DNA of 64,000 nucleotides from Tritrichomonas musculus (GCA_039105265.1 JAPFFF010000028.1:1426001-1490000), one strand, 5' to 3'. Shown: positions 1 through 9,499, numbered from the stretch's first letter. The notes: a model not told the origin generated them from the letters alone. Made by a program: numbers and translations.

Positions 1-2298
1 ATTGTCATCATCGGAATGATCAGAGTGTTCAGAGTGAGAATGAGCATCGGTGAACTCTTCAGCACCACTAACAACGCTGCTTGTACCAGAAGAGTTACTG
101 GTAGTTTGAGTACCTAAGGAGTTGGTTCGAGATCCGAGGAAATTATTGTTTGAGAATGTGTTAAGCAACGAATGGTTCCCAGAGAGAGTAAATAGTGGAA
201 CCACTTTCTCATTGATCTCGAACACAAACTTAGGTACCTCAATCACTGATGTGAATAATTTCTCCTTCGTGACTACTTGATGATGATCGATGTGAGCAGT
301 TGACGTGACAACCCGATCGTCAACGCCAACAGAATGGTGCGTGATGTGAGCCGTTGACGTGACGGTTTGGTTGTCAACGTCAACGTTGTGGTGAGTGACG
401 TGAGCTGTTGACGCGACAACCCGATTGTCAACGTCAACAGCGTGATGAGCGACGTGAGCTGTTGACTTGACAATCTGATTGTCAACGTCAACAGCGTGAT
501 GAGCGACGTGAGCTGTTGACTTGACAATCTGATTGTCAACGTCAACAGCGTGATGAGCGACGTGAGCTGTTGACTTGACAATCTGATTGTCAACGTCAAC
601 AGCGTGATGAGCGACGTGAGCTGTTGACGTGACAATCTGATTGTCAACGTCAACAGCGTGATGAGCGACGTGAGCTGTTGACTTGACAATCTGATTGTCA
701 ACGTCAACAGCGTGATGAGCGACGTGAGCTGTTGATTTGACAATCTGATTGTCAACGTCAACAGCGTGATGAGCGACGTGAGCTGTTGATTTGACAATCT
801 GATTGTCAACGTCAACAGTGTGATGAGCGACGTGAGCTGTTGACTTGACAGTCTGATTGTCAACGTCAACAGCGTGATGAGCGACGTGGGCTGTTGACTT
901 GACAATCTGATTGTCAACGTCAACAGAATGATTAGCAACGAGGGCTGTTGACTTGACAGTCTGATAGTCAACGTCAACAGAATGATGAGCGACGTGGGCT
1001 GTTGACTTGACAATCTGATTGTCAACGTCAACATTATGATGTACCACGTGTGCCGTTGACGCGACAATCTGATTGTCGACGTCAACGCTATGATGAGCAA
1101 CATGAGCCATTGACGCGACAACCCGATTGTCGACGTCAACGCTGTGGTGAGCTACATGAGCAGTTGACTCGACAGTCTGGTTGTCGACGTCAACGCTATG
1201 ATGAACAAGATTAACATTGTTATGAGAAACATTATAGTTAGAGATATTATTATTAATGAAACTATTATTAGTGAAACTATTACTATTATTAACATTGAAC
1301 ATATTGGTATTCATGACTGACATGTGATTTGAAAAGTCGGTGAAGTGATTATTGCAACCGATGTTGCACGAGAATGAGACCGCCAGCGAGTTTAATACAT
1401 TGTATACATGGGAAACAAAAGGCGAACGTGGGAAGGAGCAAAAATTGAATGGAACCGCCGGAACCGTGCTCGGATGGACGAAGGTCTCAGGGAGGAGCAC
1501 CTTCTGGCTGAGTTCTGCATCTGATGCAGGTACTGCCGGGCGGTTTCGGTCGAGTATTGGTTGCCCATTCGAAATGATCATTTGTCCTCGGGCAACCAAT
1601 ACACCTTCAACTGACTTATCCTTTGCAAGGTAACTCAGAGGGGAACGGGCAGCCAGTGAAGGATCGCTCGTAATGACGAACCAAGAGGGGTTCTGACCAC
1701 CCTCTGGATTCGTCGGATTATAGTGTACTCCTGACTGCAGGAGTACCTCTGTCGTCCTTTGTGTATTAGGAACTATGAGATTTCTGGCGCAATTTGGTCG
1801 GCTCGTAGAATCACTTTGATGCGCATCTGATCTAAATTCTTCGGAATCTGAAAAGTCTGGGGAAACGTTGGAATCGCTCTGTGAGGTACTCCGTATGTTG
1901 ATAGGAGCAGGTCCAACCGGCGGGTGCCGCTGCTCCGTAGGATATGAAATTCGATCTGTGAGTGAGTATTGCGCGGGAAGATTATGAGGAACATTTGGAA
2001 CATATCGAGGCTGTGTATTTGATTGAGTTGAGTTCGGGGCAAACTGGTCCCCGTTTTTGTGCGTCTTTGAATTGATCTCTCTTGAGTGGCGAGATATTGG
2101 AGAAGTAGCGAGTTTGTTGTAATTTATATTGAAAGGGCTATCTACTGTACTAATTTGAGGCGAAAAACTGCGAAATTCGGGTGTTCCATTTCCATCATCA
2201 TCAGAAAAATTTCCACCAAAATCATCAATTTTGGTATCAATCGAATCAGCGTCGAGTGCTAATTCGGAAAATCTAGGTTTGGTCGTGCAAAAAAGCAT
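1..2298 (-). CDS. LINE polyprotein, N-terminal 766 codons (partial)
   Basis: The frame is open from the ATG at 2296-2298 to the window edge, exactly 766 codons. It covers the low-complexity N-terminus (start MLFCTTKPRFSE), an Asn/Ser-rich stretch, and 17 tandem 18-residue repeats (consensus HHAVDVDNQIVKSTAHVA). It ends in the acidic His/Asp-rich linker before the zinc fingers, which lie outside the window. An in-frame TAG sits just upstream of the ATG, so this start is firm. The leader has a TCATAT that fits the trichomonad initiator TCA(Y)(W), six bases before the ATG. No known domain is recognised in this N-terminal half. Confidence 0.85.
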   Translation of the reverse strand, partial: MLFCTTKPRFSELALDADSIDTKIDDFGGNFSDDDGNGTPEFRSFSPQISTVDSPFNINYNKLATSPISRHSREINSKTHKNGDQFAPNSTQSNTQPRYVPNVPHNLPAQYSLTDRISYPTEQRHPPVGPAPINIRSTSQSDSNVSPDFSDSEEFRSDAHQSDSTSRPNCARNLIVPNTQRTTEVLLQSGVHYNPTNPEGGQNPSWFVITSDPSLAARSPLSYLAKDKSVEGVLVARGQMIISNGQPILDRNRPAVPASDAELSQKVLLPETFVHPSTVPAVPFNFCSFPRSPFVSHVYNVLNSLAVSFSCNIGCNNHFTDFSNHMSVMNTNMFNVNNSNSFTNNSFINNNISNYNVSHNNVNLVHHSVDVDNQTVESTAHVAHHSVDVDNRVVASMAHVAHHSVDVDNQIVASTAHVVHHNVDVDNQIVKSTAHVAHHSVDVDYQTVKSTALVANHSVDVDNQIVKSTAHVAHHAVDVDNQTVKSTAHVAHHTVDVDNQIVKSTAHVAHHAVDVDNQIVKSTAHVAHHAVDVDNQIVKSTAHVAHHAVDVDNQIVTSTAHVAHHAVDVDNQIVKSTAHVAHHAVDVDNQIVKSTAHVAHHAVDVDNQIVKSTAHVAHHAVDVDNRVVASTAHVTHHNVDVDNQTVTSTAHITHHSVGVDDRVVTSTAHIDHHQVVTKEKLFTSVIEVPKFVFEINEKVVPLFTLSGNHSLLNTFSNNNFLGSRTNSLGTQTTSNSSGTSSVVSGAEEFTDAHSHSEHSDHSDDDN
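286..1203 (-). repeat. 54-bp coding minisatellite, 17 units (copy 1)
   Basis: Seventeen in-frame 54-bp units encode HHAVDVDNQIVKSTAHVA-type repeats. Each unit contains a near-palindrome: GCTGTTGACTTGACAATC, one base, then its reverse complement with a one-base bulge. The outermost units on both sides are the most divergent and the central ones nearly identical, as expected of an array that expands and contracts internally. Confidence 0.95.
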
Positions 2299-2320
2299 AT
2301 ATGAAAACTAAAAAAAAAAT

Positions 2321-2334
2321 CTCCTCCCGTGTGG
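2321..2334 (-). repeat. tRNA-Asn 3'-end fragment (14-bp target duplication) between copies 1 and 2
   Basis: Minus strand CCACACGGGAGGAG is identical to the last 14 bases of the tRNA-Asn gene at 24125-24198 (end of the T-stem, 3' acceptor strand and discriminator G). It is the direct repeat left by insertion. The same 14-mer occurs at 9437-9450 and 16607-16620. Confidence 0.93.
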
Positions 2335-2339
2335 AAAAT

Positions 2340-2383
2340 TCGTTTATTAATCATTAGAGTAAGTATAAAATACTAATAAACGA
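2340..2383 (-). other. 3'-end hairpin of LINE copy 2
   Basis: The last transcribed bases form an inverted repeat: 10-base arms TCGTTTATTA / TAATAAACGA with a 24-base loop, ending five bases from the tRNA fragment. R2-type reverse transcriptases recognise structured 3' UTR RNA, so this is a candidate recognition structure (inference). It is repeated at 9456-9499 and 16626-16669. Confidence 0.55.
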
Positions 2384-2439
2384 GAGTGATGATTCACTCA
2401 CAATAAAATAAAAGGGGCGGGCCCCAATAAAAAATCTGC

Positions 2440-5400
2440 CTAAAATTCAGAAGAGGAGTGTTGGACTCCCTCCTCTTCGGTAGCGGAGGCAGGGTCGGCA
2501 CCTTGAGTTTGGTTCCATAGTGGGGTGGTGCCTGGATTTTCCAGTACGTCAGTTTCATCATCAGTAGTGTCAAGCTCAGACGGGGGCCCCGACCTGTCAA
2601 CATCCGCACTTGCATCAATGAGTTCCCGCCATTCTTCGTCGTCCAGGATGTTGACAGAGTTGTACTCATCGTCTGCGGACTCCCCGTCGGTAACATTGGA
2701 GCTAGTATCATTGAGATCATTAGAATCATCGTCACCATCAGTATCAAGAACATTAACATTTTCAACATCGTTATCATAATCGTTACCATTATCGTTATCG
2801 TTATCTTCATCTTCATTGTTGTCGTTAACCCTCTTCTTAATCTTAGTATCAATGTACAATATCATAGATTCCCGTAAAGCGGCTGCTACCATCCTCCCTG
2901 CAAGTTTGAGTGCGTCTTTGGTCGTGACTGTCACTTTCTTGAGTTCATTGATGGTGTCATCGGGTATTGCACCGAGGGAGGAGACAATGAACACAAATAG
3001 CGACACATTGCAGTTCAACTGGTTTCTGCAATCATCGACAAGCTTCTGGTACTTGTTCAACTTCTCTCTGCGTCGTATGACTAAGGTGGATTCATCATCA
3101 TTGCCAGATAACATTCCGTATGGGATGGTGAATTCAGCTATCTTCAGCTGGTCACCGTCCCACCACCATACATCTGGTCTGAGAGAAGCAGAGTCACCAG
3201 TGATGTGTTCGTTGCTGCGTCCACGAACACTTTGGTTACAATGCACGATGACTCTCTTCTTTTCGGTAAGGTACTTGCAAAGTACCTTGACAACTTCGTC
3301 GTGTCTCTTTGTGAATTTGTGTTTGCACCGCTTGCACCCGTTTAAGATGTGATTGAGAGTTTCAATCTGTCCACAACGAGTGCAACGGTTACTCATTTGA
3401 GGGTTTCTGTGAGCAGCAAGTGATGCTGTCATGAGCGTATTCGTACGTGCTTTGATAGCGAATCTGACGACAGAGTCCGCCATCAAAGCATTGGGCTTCA
3501 TGAAGTAGTTGCTCAATGGTGAGTTTTTCAATGTCGTGAATGTATGTCCTCTCATCTTGTGCTGACAAAGATCTGAATAGTAACGGTCACTCATGACTTT
3601 CATGATGTGTTTAACAACATTAGAGGTGTTAACATCATATGTGACATTACTATTCAGATCTTTGAGCGTAAACATATCATCTTTGAGTATCAGACCCATG
3701 TTAGCGTCGTGCAAAGCTTTAACACATCGGGCTAAGATGTTCGACGTCCCGCGGTTACGCTTTGCATCTAACGCACCATTGTCTTTAACTTTCAGGTGCA
3801 AGAACGGTGAAGTCAAGTCGATGGTAGCATCCCTGAAGATGATCTCGGCTTCATCAGAAGCCTTGACCATATCACGGATGCTTTTATCGTTAGACTCCAT
3901 CAAAGCAATGTAGAGTCTGATAGTGAGAGCTTTCTGGCGATCTGTGAGTTTCTGTATGTAAAGACCGCCATCGTTTTTCGTCGTGTAGAACCAGGCGGTT
4001 GGAATACCAGCAGCACCGATCATTTTGGACAGCTTGCCCCGAATGAGTTCATCTAATCGACTGAGGCAATTTGTCGGTGCTGTGTTCGCCATCAGTTCGT
4101 AGTCAATCTTGGGAATCACGAACCGTTTGATGGCGTCAACCGCTTGTGTGAACCGAAGAGCGCTGCTAGTAATTCGAATGACGTCCTTCGTCATGTCTTC
4201 GATTCGCCGAAAAACGTGATGTTTACGCTGCGAAGATTTGCACGCGATTGGAAGTCCGAGATACGTTGTATTGTTCTGAATACTGATGTTATCAATACGT
4301 CCTCCAGCAATGGTGAAGTTGTCGTTCAACACACTGCGAGAACCATTGTGAGCAATGTATGTGAAAGCGTGGCACTTCTTGCAGTTGATCTTCATGTCGC
4401 CTGCATAACTGCAGAAGTGCTCCACGACCGAAAGCAAGTTCTTCATCCCGACTTCCGAGTCCGAGAACACGATTATGTCATCGGCGTAAGCTTGAACGGT
4501 TGTCGCTGAGTCCAACCAATGATAACCGTCCTCCTTGCAAGCGTTCAACCGCGCGAGGAGAGGTTCGATACAAATGTTGAATAATGTCGGACTCAGCGGG
4601 CAACCTTGCTTGACGCCTTTGCGAAAACAGATAGAATTAGATCGTCTGTTGTTGCTGATGATCTTCGTCGAAGAGTCTCTGTACGAATTAATAATCGTTT
4701 TAACAAAAGAAAGATCAAAGCCAATGTCTGTAAGATTCTTTTTAATAAGTTTATGTGGTACGGAACCAAATGCATCAGAAAAGTCGATCGTCGTGATGTA
4801 GAGTGACTTTTGGTTCCGTGCAGCATCGTGTATCATCTCATCAACCACAGTTGCATGCTCAGCCGCTCCAGCTGGAATACGCATGAATCCTTTCTGACTC
4901 GGTGATATGAACCTATGTTTTGAATTCAGCGTTTGAAGCGAGCGGCTGATGTGACACATCAGCATCCGATAAATCGTCGGAGTGATGGTGATAGGACGCC
5001 ACGAATGGGCGTCGTCAGGGTCTCCTTTCTTAAACAACATGACGGTTTTGTTCATTTTCAACACCTCCGGAAAGAGACCCGTGTCAAGCATGCAACACAA
5101 CACATTCTTGATGATCGTCGCCGTGACACTCCCGCCAACCTTCCACACACCATTTGAAATGCCGTCGCATCCGACGGCAGACAGATTGGATCTCGATCTG
5201 ACCGCTTTGAGAATAGCTTCTTCGTTGAGGATGAGTGATTTGAGTTCATCAGAATTATTCGATGAAATTCTGCGCTGAAGAGTGTAAACACCATCTGGGT
5301 CATCCCCGAGAGCAGCAGCATCGCTCCACGAGGACCCGTACACGTTCTCGAAATCTTCGACTGGGACGACACATTCCGGTGTGTCGTCGTTCAACACGAA

Positions 5401-8400
5401 CCAGTCGAGTGTACGTTTGGCGTCTTCAGCGTAGAATTTCTGAAGGAACTTCTTGTAGCCAAGCGAGGAAGGAGAGTTGTTGAGAATCTCCAATTCCTCT
5501 AGCTTGGCGCGTATGAATTTCATCCTTTCATCGTAATGCTCGTCGTAAATCAAACCGTCAATTGAGTCCAAGTCACCACTCCCAAGAAGTTGAGAGAACT
5601 CCAAAGGAGCCTGTGACAGAAAGCGAACAAGCTTCTCTTTGATGTCTGCGATGACATTACGTTGAGGTTGATCGAGATCATCATCAGTGATGTGAATGCG
5701 GGAATGCAGGAGTTCAATACCAGCGATGAATTTGGAGGCCGACTTCATCTGAATCGGTGTCTCCAAGGAATGCGGGCGACGAATCTTATCTGAACCTCTC
5801 CGTGCCGAACGAACGAACTTCCTAATCGACTTCCGTAGAATGAGAATGATTTTCGAAATCATCCCTTCGCAGAGAAGCATTCGGCTGCTCTTTTCCAAAG
5901 AGTCAGAGAGGTTAATAGCTTCATTATACCAATTGAGAACATCCTTGACTTCACTGTTAAACACTTCTTCGAACTTTTTCCTGTGCTTCGCTAAACGGTC
6001 ACCCCACAGCTTCGGGAGGTGCACGAAATCATCATCTTCCTTCATGCACCTCGACTTCCAATTCTCAGCTTTGGACAGGCAACTCTCAATGTCCACGATC
6101 GAAGCTGACGCTGGGTGAGCCGGATGTTCATCAATTGTGTGAGTATCTTCTTCGCTAGATGAAGAGACTGAATGCAAGTGCGCCTCAGGTAGTCTCTCGT
6201 TGGCAGGTATGAACCCAGCCTGTCGTCTCCGTCTGCGTGAGTCTTCCCCGCGACGACGATCTTCCATCACTTGGAGATCCACCGATTCGTCTGCCCGAGG
6301 TTGCACTGGCATCTGTCTCTCATCATCTTGAGTGACTCTGTTCTCACTCCTCACAATCTTGATTCTCTCCAGGTCAGTGTTGGCTTCACGAATTTCATCG
6401 TCATCGGTTTCAGGCGAAAGCCAATTAACGGATATACTGATGTCGATTGCCTGAACCCGATGACCTTCAACATTGGCCTGGGGATGTGATCTGTTGGTAT
6501 GCTGTTTGACTGTAGCTTTGTCTCTACCAACGAAGTCCTTGCATTTCATGCACAAGGAACCGTGCAGGTCATGGTAAACATCGCTAGCCACAAGTAATTT
6601 CCGATGTTTCTTAGCGTGCAGAATGCTCATCGCCCAGAAGACTCCAACTTCACGTTTAAGCGCTTCCATGTCCTGGTGCGATGAGCCCATGTGGCTGCTC
6701 AATGAGTTCGCTCTGCTGACCAAGTAGTCGCAGTCGCTGCACGGACAAACGTGAATGGTACGATAGTGAAAAGCGTCAGGCGGAAGGTGAGGTGAATCGA
6801 TCTTCCACCTCAGCTTCCTGCCGACAATGTACTCGAACGCCGCTTGCTCCAGAGGAATGTTATTCGTCGTGTGCGTCGATTTGAGGTGAAAAGACAAGGA
6901 CGCACATGTGGGAAACGTTTTGTCGCAGCAAGGGCAGTAAAACTGCCCAACTCCTAACCATCTGTCTTTCTGATACATGAGGAGAATGATAGGAGTGTCA
7001 ACGTCGCTAACGTTTGCGAATGGTGAAGTGTCGATGTTTGCCACCTGCAAGATATCAATGAGAGACTTCATGTCTGTTTTGGTCTTCACACCAGCCAATT
7101 CGCTCACGATCCAATCAATGGAAACATTGTCACCCACAGGTGAAGAAGGATTATCATCACTACCACCGTGATTGTCATCATCGGAATGATCAGAGTGTTC
7201 AGAGTGAGAATGAGCATCGGTGAACTCTTCAGCACCACTAACAACGCTGCTTGTACCAGAAGAGTTACTGGTAGTTTGAGTACCTAAGGAGTTGGTTCGA
7301 GATCCGAGGAAATTATTGTTTGAGAATGTGTTAAGCAACGAATGGTTCCCAGAGAGAGTAAATAGTGGAACCACTTTCTCATTGATCTCGAACACAAACT
7401 TAGGTACCTCAATCACTGATGTGAATAATTTCTCCTTCGTGACTACTTGATGATGATCGATGTGAGCAGTTGACGTGACAACCCGATCGTCAACGCCAAC
7501 AGAATGGTGCGTGATGTGAGCCGTTGACGTGACGGTTTGGTTGTCAACGTCAACGTTGTGGTGAGTGACGTGAGCTGTTGACGCGACAACCCGATTGTCA
7601 ACGTCAACAGCGTGATGAGCGACGTGAGCTGTTGACTTGACAATCTGATTGTCAACGTCAACAGCGTGATGAGCGACGTGAGCTGTTGACTTGACAATCT
7701 GATTGTCAACGTCAACAGCGTGATGAGCGACGTGAGCTGTTGACTTGACAATCTGATTGTCAACGTCAACAGCGTGATGAGCGACGTGAGCTGTTGACGT
7801 GACAATCTGATTGTCAACGTCAACAGCGTGATGAGCGACGTGAGCTGTTGATTTGACAATCTGATTGTCAACGTCAACAGCGTGATGAGCGACGTGAGCT
7901 GTTGATTTGACAATCTGATTGTCAACGTCAACAGTGTGATGAGCGACGTGAGCTGTTGACTTGACAGTCTGATTGTCAACGTCAACAGCGTGATGAGCGA
8001 CGTGGGCTGTTGACTTGACAATCTGATTGTCAACGTCAACAGAATGATTAGCAACGAGGGCTGTTGACTTGACAGTCTGATAGTCAACGTCAACAGAATG
8101 ATGAGCGACGTGGGCTGTTGACTTGACAATCTGATTGTCAACGTCAACATTATGATGTACCACGTGTGCCGTTGACGCGACAATCTGATTGTCGACGTCA
8201 ACGCTATGATGAGCAACATGAGCCATTGACGCGACAACCCGATTGTCGACGTCAACGCTGTGGTGAGCTACATGAGCAGTTGACTCGACAGTCTGGTTGT
8301 CGACGTCAACGCTATGATGAACAAGATTAACATTGTTATGAGAAACATTATAGTTAGAGATATTATTATTAATGAAACTATTATTAGTGAAACTATTACT

Positions 8401-9414
8401 ATTATTAACATTGAACATATTGGTATTCATGACTGACATGTGATTTGAAAAGTCGGTGAAGTGATTATTGCAACCGATGTTGCACGAGAATGAGACCGCC
8501 AGCGAGTTTAATACATTGTATACATGGGAAACAAAAGGCGAACGTGGGAAGGAGCAAAAATTGAATGGAACCGCCGGAACCGTGCTCGGATGGACGAAGG
8601 TCTCAGGGAGGAGCACCTTCTGGCTGAGTTCTGCATCTGATGCAGGTACTGCCGGGCGGTTTCGGTCGAGTATTGGTTGCCCATTCGAAATGATCATTTG
8701 TCCTCGGGCAACCAATACACCTTCAACTGACTTATCCTTTGCAAGGTAACTCAGAGGGGAACGGGCAGCCAGTGAAGGATCGCTCGTAATGACGAACCAA
8801 GAGGGGTTCTGACCACCCTCTGGATTCGTCGGATTATAGTGTACTCCTGACTGCAGGAGTACCTCTGTCGTCCTTTGTGTATTAGGAACTATGAGATTTC
8901 TGGCGCAATTTGGTCGGCTCGTAGAATCACTTTGATGCGCATCTGATCTAAATTCTTCGGAATCTGAAAAGTCTGGGGAAACGTTGGAATCGCTCTGTGA
9001 GGTACTCCGTATGTTGATAGGAGCAGGTCCAACCGGCGGGTGCCGCTGCTCCGTAGGATATGAAATTCGATCTGTGAGTGAGTATTGCGCGGGAAGATTA
9101 TGAGGAACATTTGGAACATATCGAGGCTGTGTATTTGATTGAGTTGAGTTCGGGGCAAACTGGTCCCCGTTTTTGTGCGTCTTTGAATTGATCTCTCTTG
9201 AGTGGCGAGATATTGGAGAAGTAGCGAGTTTGTTGTAATTTATATTGAAAGGGCTATCTACTGTACTAATTTGAGGCGAAAAACTGCGAAATTCGGGTGT
9301 TCCATTTCCATCATCATCAGAAAAATTTCCACCAAAATCATCAATTTTGGTATCAATCGAATCAGCGTCGAGTGCTAATTCGGAAAATCTAGGTTTGGTC
9401 GTGCAAAAAAGCAT
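2440..9414 (-). CDS. LINE polyprotein: repeats, 3 C2H2 fingers, reverse transcriptase, CCHC, RLE endonuclease
   Basis: The protein has 2324 residues. Residues 366-653 are sixteen 18-residue repeats. An acidic Ser/His/Asp linker leads to three C2H2 fingers at about 827-848, 890-914 and 955-978 (for example YCPCCDKTF...H...H). An Arg-rich basic patch and a helical region follow. The reverse transcriptase spans about 1390-1750, with VKQGCPLSPTLFN and the catalytic YADD at 1643-1646. A CCHC knuckle, C-x2-C-x7-H-x4-C, lies at 2011-2027, followed by KRHDE and RPD (about 2079-2081) and KIAEF (Glu 2094), the PD-(D/E)XK restriction-like endonuclease of R2-type elements. The C-terminal tail of about 150 residues is extremely Asp/Asn/Glu-rich. 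The inferred job is to bind the tRNA-Asn gene through the fingers, nick it, and prime reverse transcription. The ATG at 9412-9414 is preceded in frame by a stop, so the start is secure. At more than 2300 residues it is about twice the size of typical R2 proteins. Confidence 0.93.
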   Translation of the reverse strand: MLFCTTKPRFSELALDADSIDTKIDDFGGNFSDDDGNGTPEFRSFSPQISTVDSPFNINYNKLATSPISRHSREINSKTHKNGDQFAPNSTQSNTQPRYVPNVPHNLPAQYSLTDRISYPTEQRHPPVGPAPINIRSTSQSDSNVSPDFSDSEEFRSDAHQSDSTSRPNCARNLIVPNTQRTTEVLLQSGVHYNPTNPEGGQNPSWFVITSDPSLAARSPLSYLAKDKSVEGVLVARGQMIISNGQPILDRNRPAVPASDAELSQKVLLPETFVHPSTVPAVPFNFCSFPRSPFVSHVYNVLNSLAVSFSCNIGCNNHFTDFSNHMSVMNTNMFNVNNSNSFTNNSFINNNISNYNVSHNNVNLVHHSVDVDNQTVESTAHVAHHSVDVDNRVVASMAHVAHHSVDVDNQIVASTAHVVHHNVDVDNQIVKSTAHVAHHSVDVDYQTVKSTALVANHSVDVDNQIVKSTAHVAHHAVDVDNQTVKSTAHVAHHTVDVDNQIVKSTAHVAHHAVDVDNQIVKSTAHVAHHAVDVDNQIVTSTAHVAHHAVDVDNQIVKSTAHVAHHAVDVDNQIVKSTAHVAHHAVDVDNQIVKSTAHVAHHAVDVDNRVVASTAHVTHHNVDVDNQTVTSTAHITHHSVGVDDRVVTSTAHIDHHQVVTKEKLFTSVIEVPKFVFEINEKVVPLFTLSGNHSLLNTFSNNNFLGSRTNSLGTQTTSNSSGTSSVVSGAEEFTDAHSHSEHSDHSDDDNHGGSDDNPSSPVGDNVSIDWIVSELAGVKTKTDMKSLIDILQVANIDTSPFANVSDVDTPIILLMYQKDRWLGVGQFYCPCCDKTFPTCASLSFHLKSTHTTNNIPLEQAAFEYIVGRKLRWKIDSPHLPPDAFHYRTIHVCPCSDCDYLVSRANSLSSHMGSSHQDMEALKREVGVFWAMSILHAKKHRKLLVASDVYHDLHGSLCMKCKDFVGRDKATVKQHTNRSHPQANVEGHRVQAIDISISVNWLSPETDDDEIREANTDLERIKIVRSENRVTQDDERQMPVQPRADESVDLQVMEDRRRGEDSRRRRRQAGFIPANERLPEAHLHSVSSSSEEDTHTIDEHPAHPASASIVDIESCLSKAENWKSRCMKEDDDFVHLPKLWGDRLAKHRKKFEEVFNSEVKDVLNWYNEAINLSDSLEKSSRMLLCEGMISKIILILRKSIRKFVRSARRGSDKIRRPHSLETPIQMKSASKFIAGIELLHSRIHITDDDLDQPQRNVIADIKEKLVRFLSQAPLEFSQLLGSGDLDSIDGLIYDEHYDERMKFIRAKLEELEILNNSPSSLGYKKFLQKFYAEDAKRTLDWFVLNDDTPECVVPVEDFENVYGSSWSDAAALGDDPDGVYTLQRRISSNNSDELKSLILNEEAILKAVRSRSNLSAVGCDGISNGVWKVGGSVTATIIKNVLCCMLDTGLFPEVLKMNKTVMLFKKGDPDDAHSWRPITITPTIYRMLMCHISRSLQTLNSKHRFISPSQKGFMRIPAGAAEHATVVDEMIHDAARNQKSLYITTIDFSDAFGSVPHKLIKKNLTDIGFDLSFVKTIINSYRDSSTKIISNNRRSNSICFRKGVKQGCPLSPTLFNICIEPLLARLNACKEDGYHWLDSATTVQAYADDIIVFSDSEVGMKNLLSVVEHFCSYAGDMKINCKKCHAFTYIAHNGSRSVLNDNFTIAGGRIDNISIQNNTTYLGLPIACKSSQRKHHVFRRIEDMTKDVIRITSSALRFTQAVDAIKRFVIPKIDYELMANTAPTNCLSRLDELIRGKLSKMIGAAGIPTAWFYTTKNDGGLYIQKLTDRQKALTIRLYIALMESNDKSIRDMVKASDEAEIIFRDATIDLTSPFLHLKVKDNGALDAKRNRGTSNILARCVKALHDANMGLILKDDMFTLKDLNSNVTYDVNTSNVVKHIMKVMSDRYYSDLCQHKMRGHTFTTLKNSPLSNYFMKPNALMADSVVRFAIKARTNTLMTASLAAHRNPQMSNRCTRCGQIETLNHILNGCKRCKHKFTKRHDEVVKVLCKYLTEKKRVIVHCNQSVRGRSNEHITGDSASLRPDVWWWDGDQLKIAEFTIPYGMLSGNDDESTLVIRRREKLNKYQKLVDDCRNQLNCNVSLFVFIVSSLGAIPDDTINELKKVTVTTKDALKLAGRMVAAALRESMILYIDTKIKKRVNDNNEDEDNDNDNGNDYDNDVENVNVLDTDGDDDSNDLNDTSSNVTDGESADDEYNSVNILDDEEWRELIDASADVDRSGPPSELDTTDDETDVLENPGTTPLWNQTQGADPASATEEEGVQHSSSEF
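7456..8319 (-). repeat. 54-bp coding minisatellite, 16 units (copy 2)
   Basis: Same array as in copy 1 but one unit shorter, although the flanking sequence is almost identical. Each unit carries the same 37-38-base near-palindrome. Confidence 0.95.
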
Positions 9415-9436
9415 ATATGAAAACTAAAAAAAAAAT

Positions 9437-9450
9437 CTCCTCCCGTGTGG
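9437..9450 (-). repeat. tRNA-Asn 3'-end fragment between copies 2 and 3
   Basis: Second instance of CCACACGGGAGGAG (minus strand), with LINE 3' sequence on one side and the A+T10 leader of the next element on the other. Confidence 0.93.
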
Positions 9451-9455
9451 AAAAT

Positions 9456-9499
9456 TCGTTTATTAATCATTAGAGTAAGTATAAAATACTAATAAACGA
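9456..9499 (-). other. 3'-end hairpin of LINE copy 3
   Basis: Same 10-base-arm inverted repeat as at 2340-2383, at the same distance from the tRNA fragment. Confidence 0.55.

Larger units (their letters stand above)
1..2320 (-). mobile_element. tRNA-Asn-targeted R2-like LINE, copy 1 (cut by window edge)
   Basis: This is the 5' part of a non-LTR retrotransposon that continues beyond the left edge. It matches copies 2 and 3 almost base for base over its whole visible length. Its 5' end lies at the boundary with the 14-base tRNA fragment at 2321-2334: minus strand ...GGAGGAG, then A, then ten T, then a short leader and the ATG at 2298. Whether the A+T10 stretch belongs to the element or to the duplicated target cannot be decided here, so the 5' boundary is uncertain by about 12 bases. 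Confidence 0.9.
2335..9436 (-). mobile_element. tRNA-Asn-targeted R2-like LINE, copy 2 (full length)
   Basis: This is a complete 7.1 kb element bounded by the 14-base tRNA fragments at 2321-2334 and 9437-9450. It has a leader of about 22 bases, one ORF of 2324 codons, and a 3' tail of about 105 bases ending in a hairpin. There is no poly(A) at the 3' end. Period to copy 3 is 7116 bp. C2H2 fingers, reverse transcriptase, a CCHC motif and a C-terminal PD-(D/E)XK endonuclease define the R2-like (restriction-like endonuclease) branch of non-LTR elements, which are commonly site specific. The ORF is intact, so the copy could be active. Confidence 0.92.

Noticed and set aside
273-1139. Long Leu/Ser/Thr-rich minus-strand frame (repeat LTLTIRLSSQQLTSLITL) through the minisatellite, also at 7443-8255, 14559-15425 and 21711-22943
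   Set aside because: It is the alternative frame of the 54-bp repeat, which happens to lack stops. The real frame is the long LINE ORF that continues on both sides.
286-1203. CRISPR-like regular array
   Set aside because: Units are contiguous 54-bp coding repeats with no unique spacers, inside a eukaryotic retrotransposon ORF.
2525-6489. Numerous plus-strand frames of 60-180 codons opposite the LINE ORF (and their equivalents in copies 3 and 4)
   Set aside because: They repeat identically only because the elements do, show no protein features, and lie antisense to a strongly coding frame.
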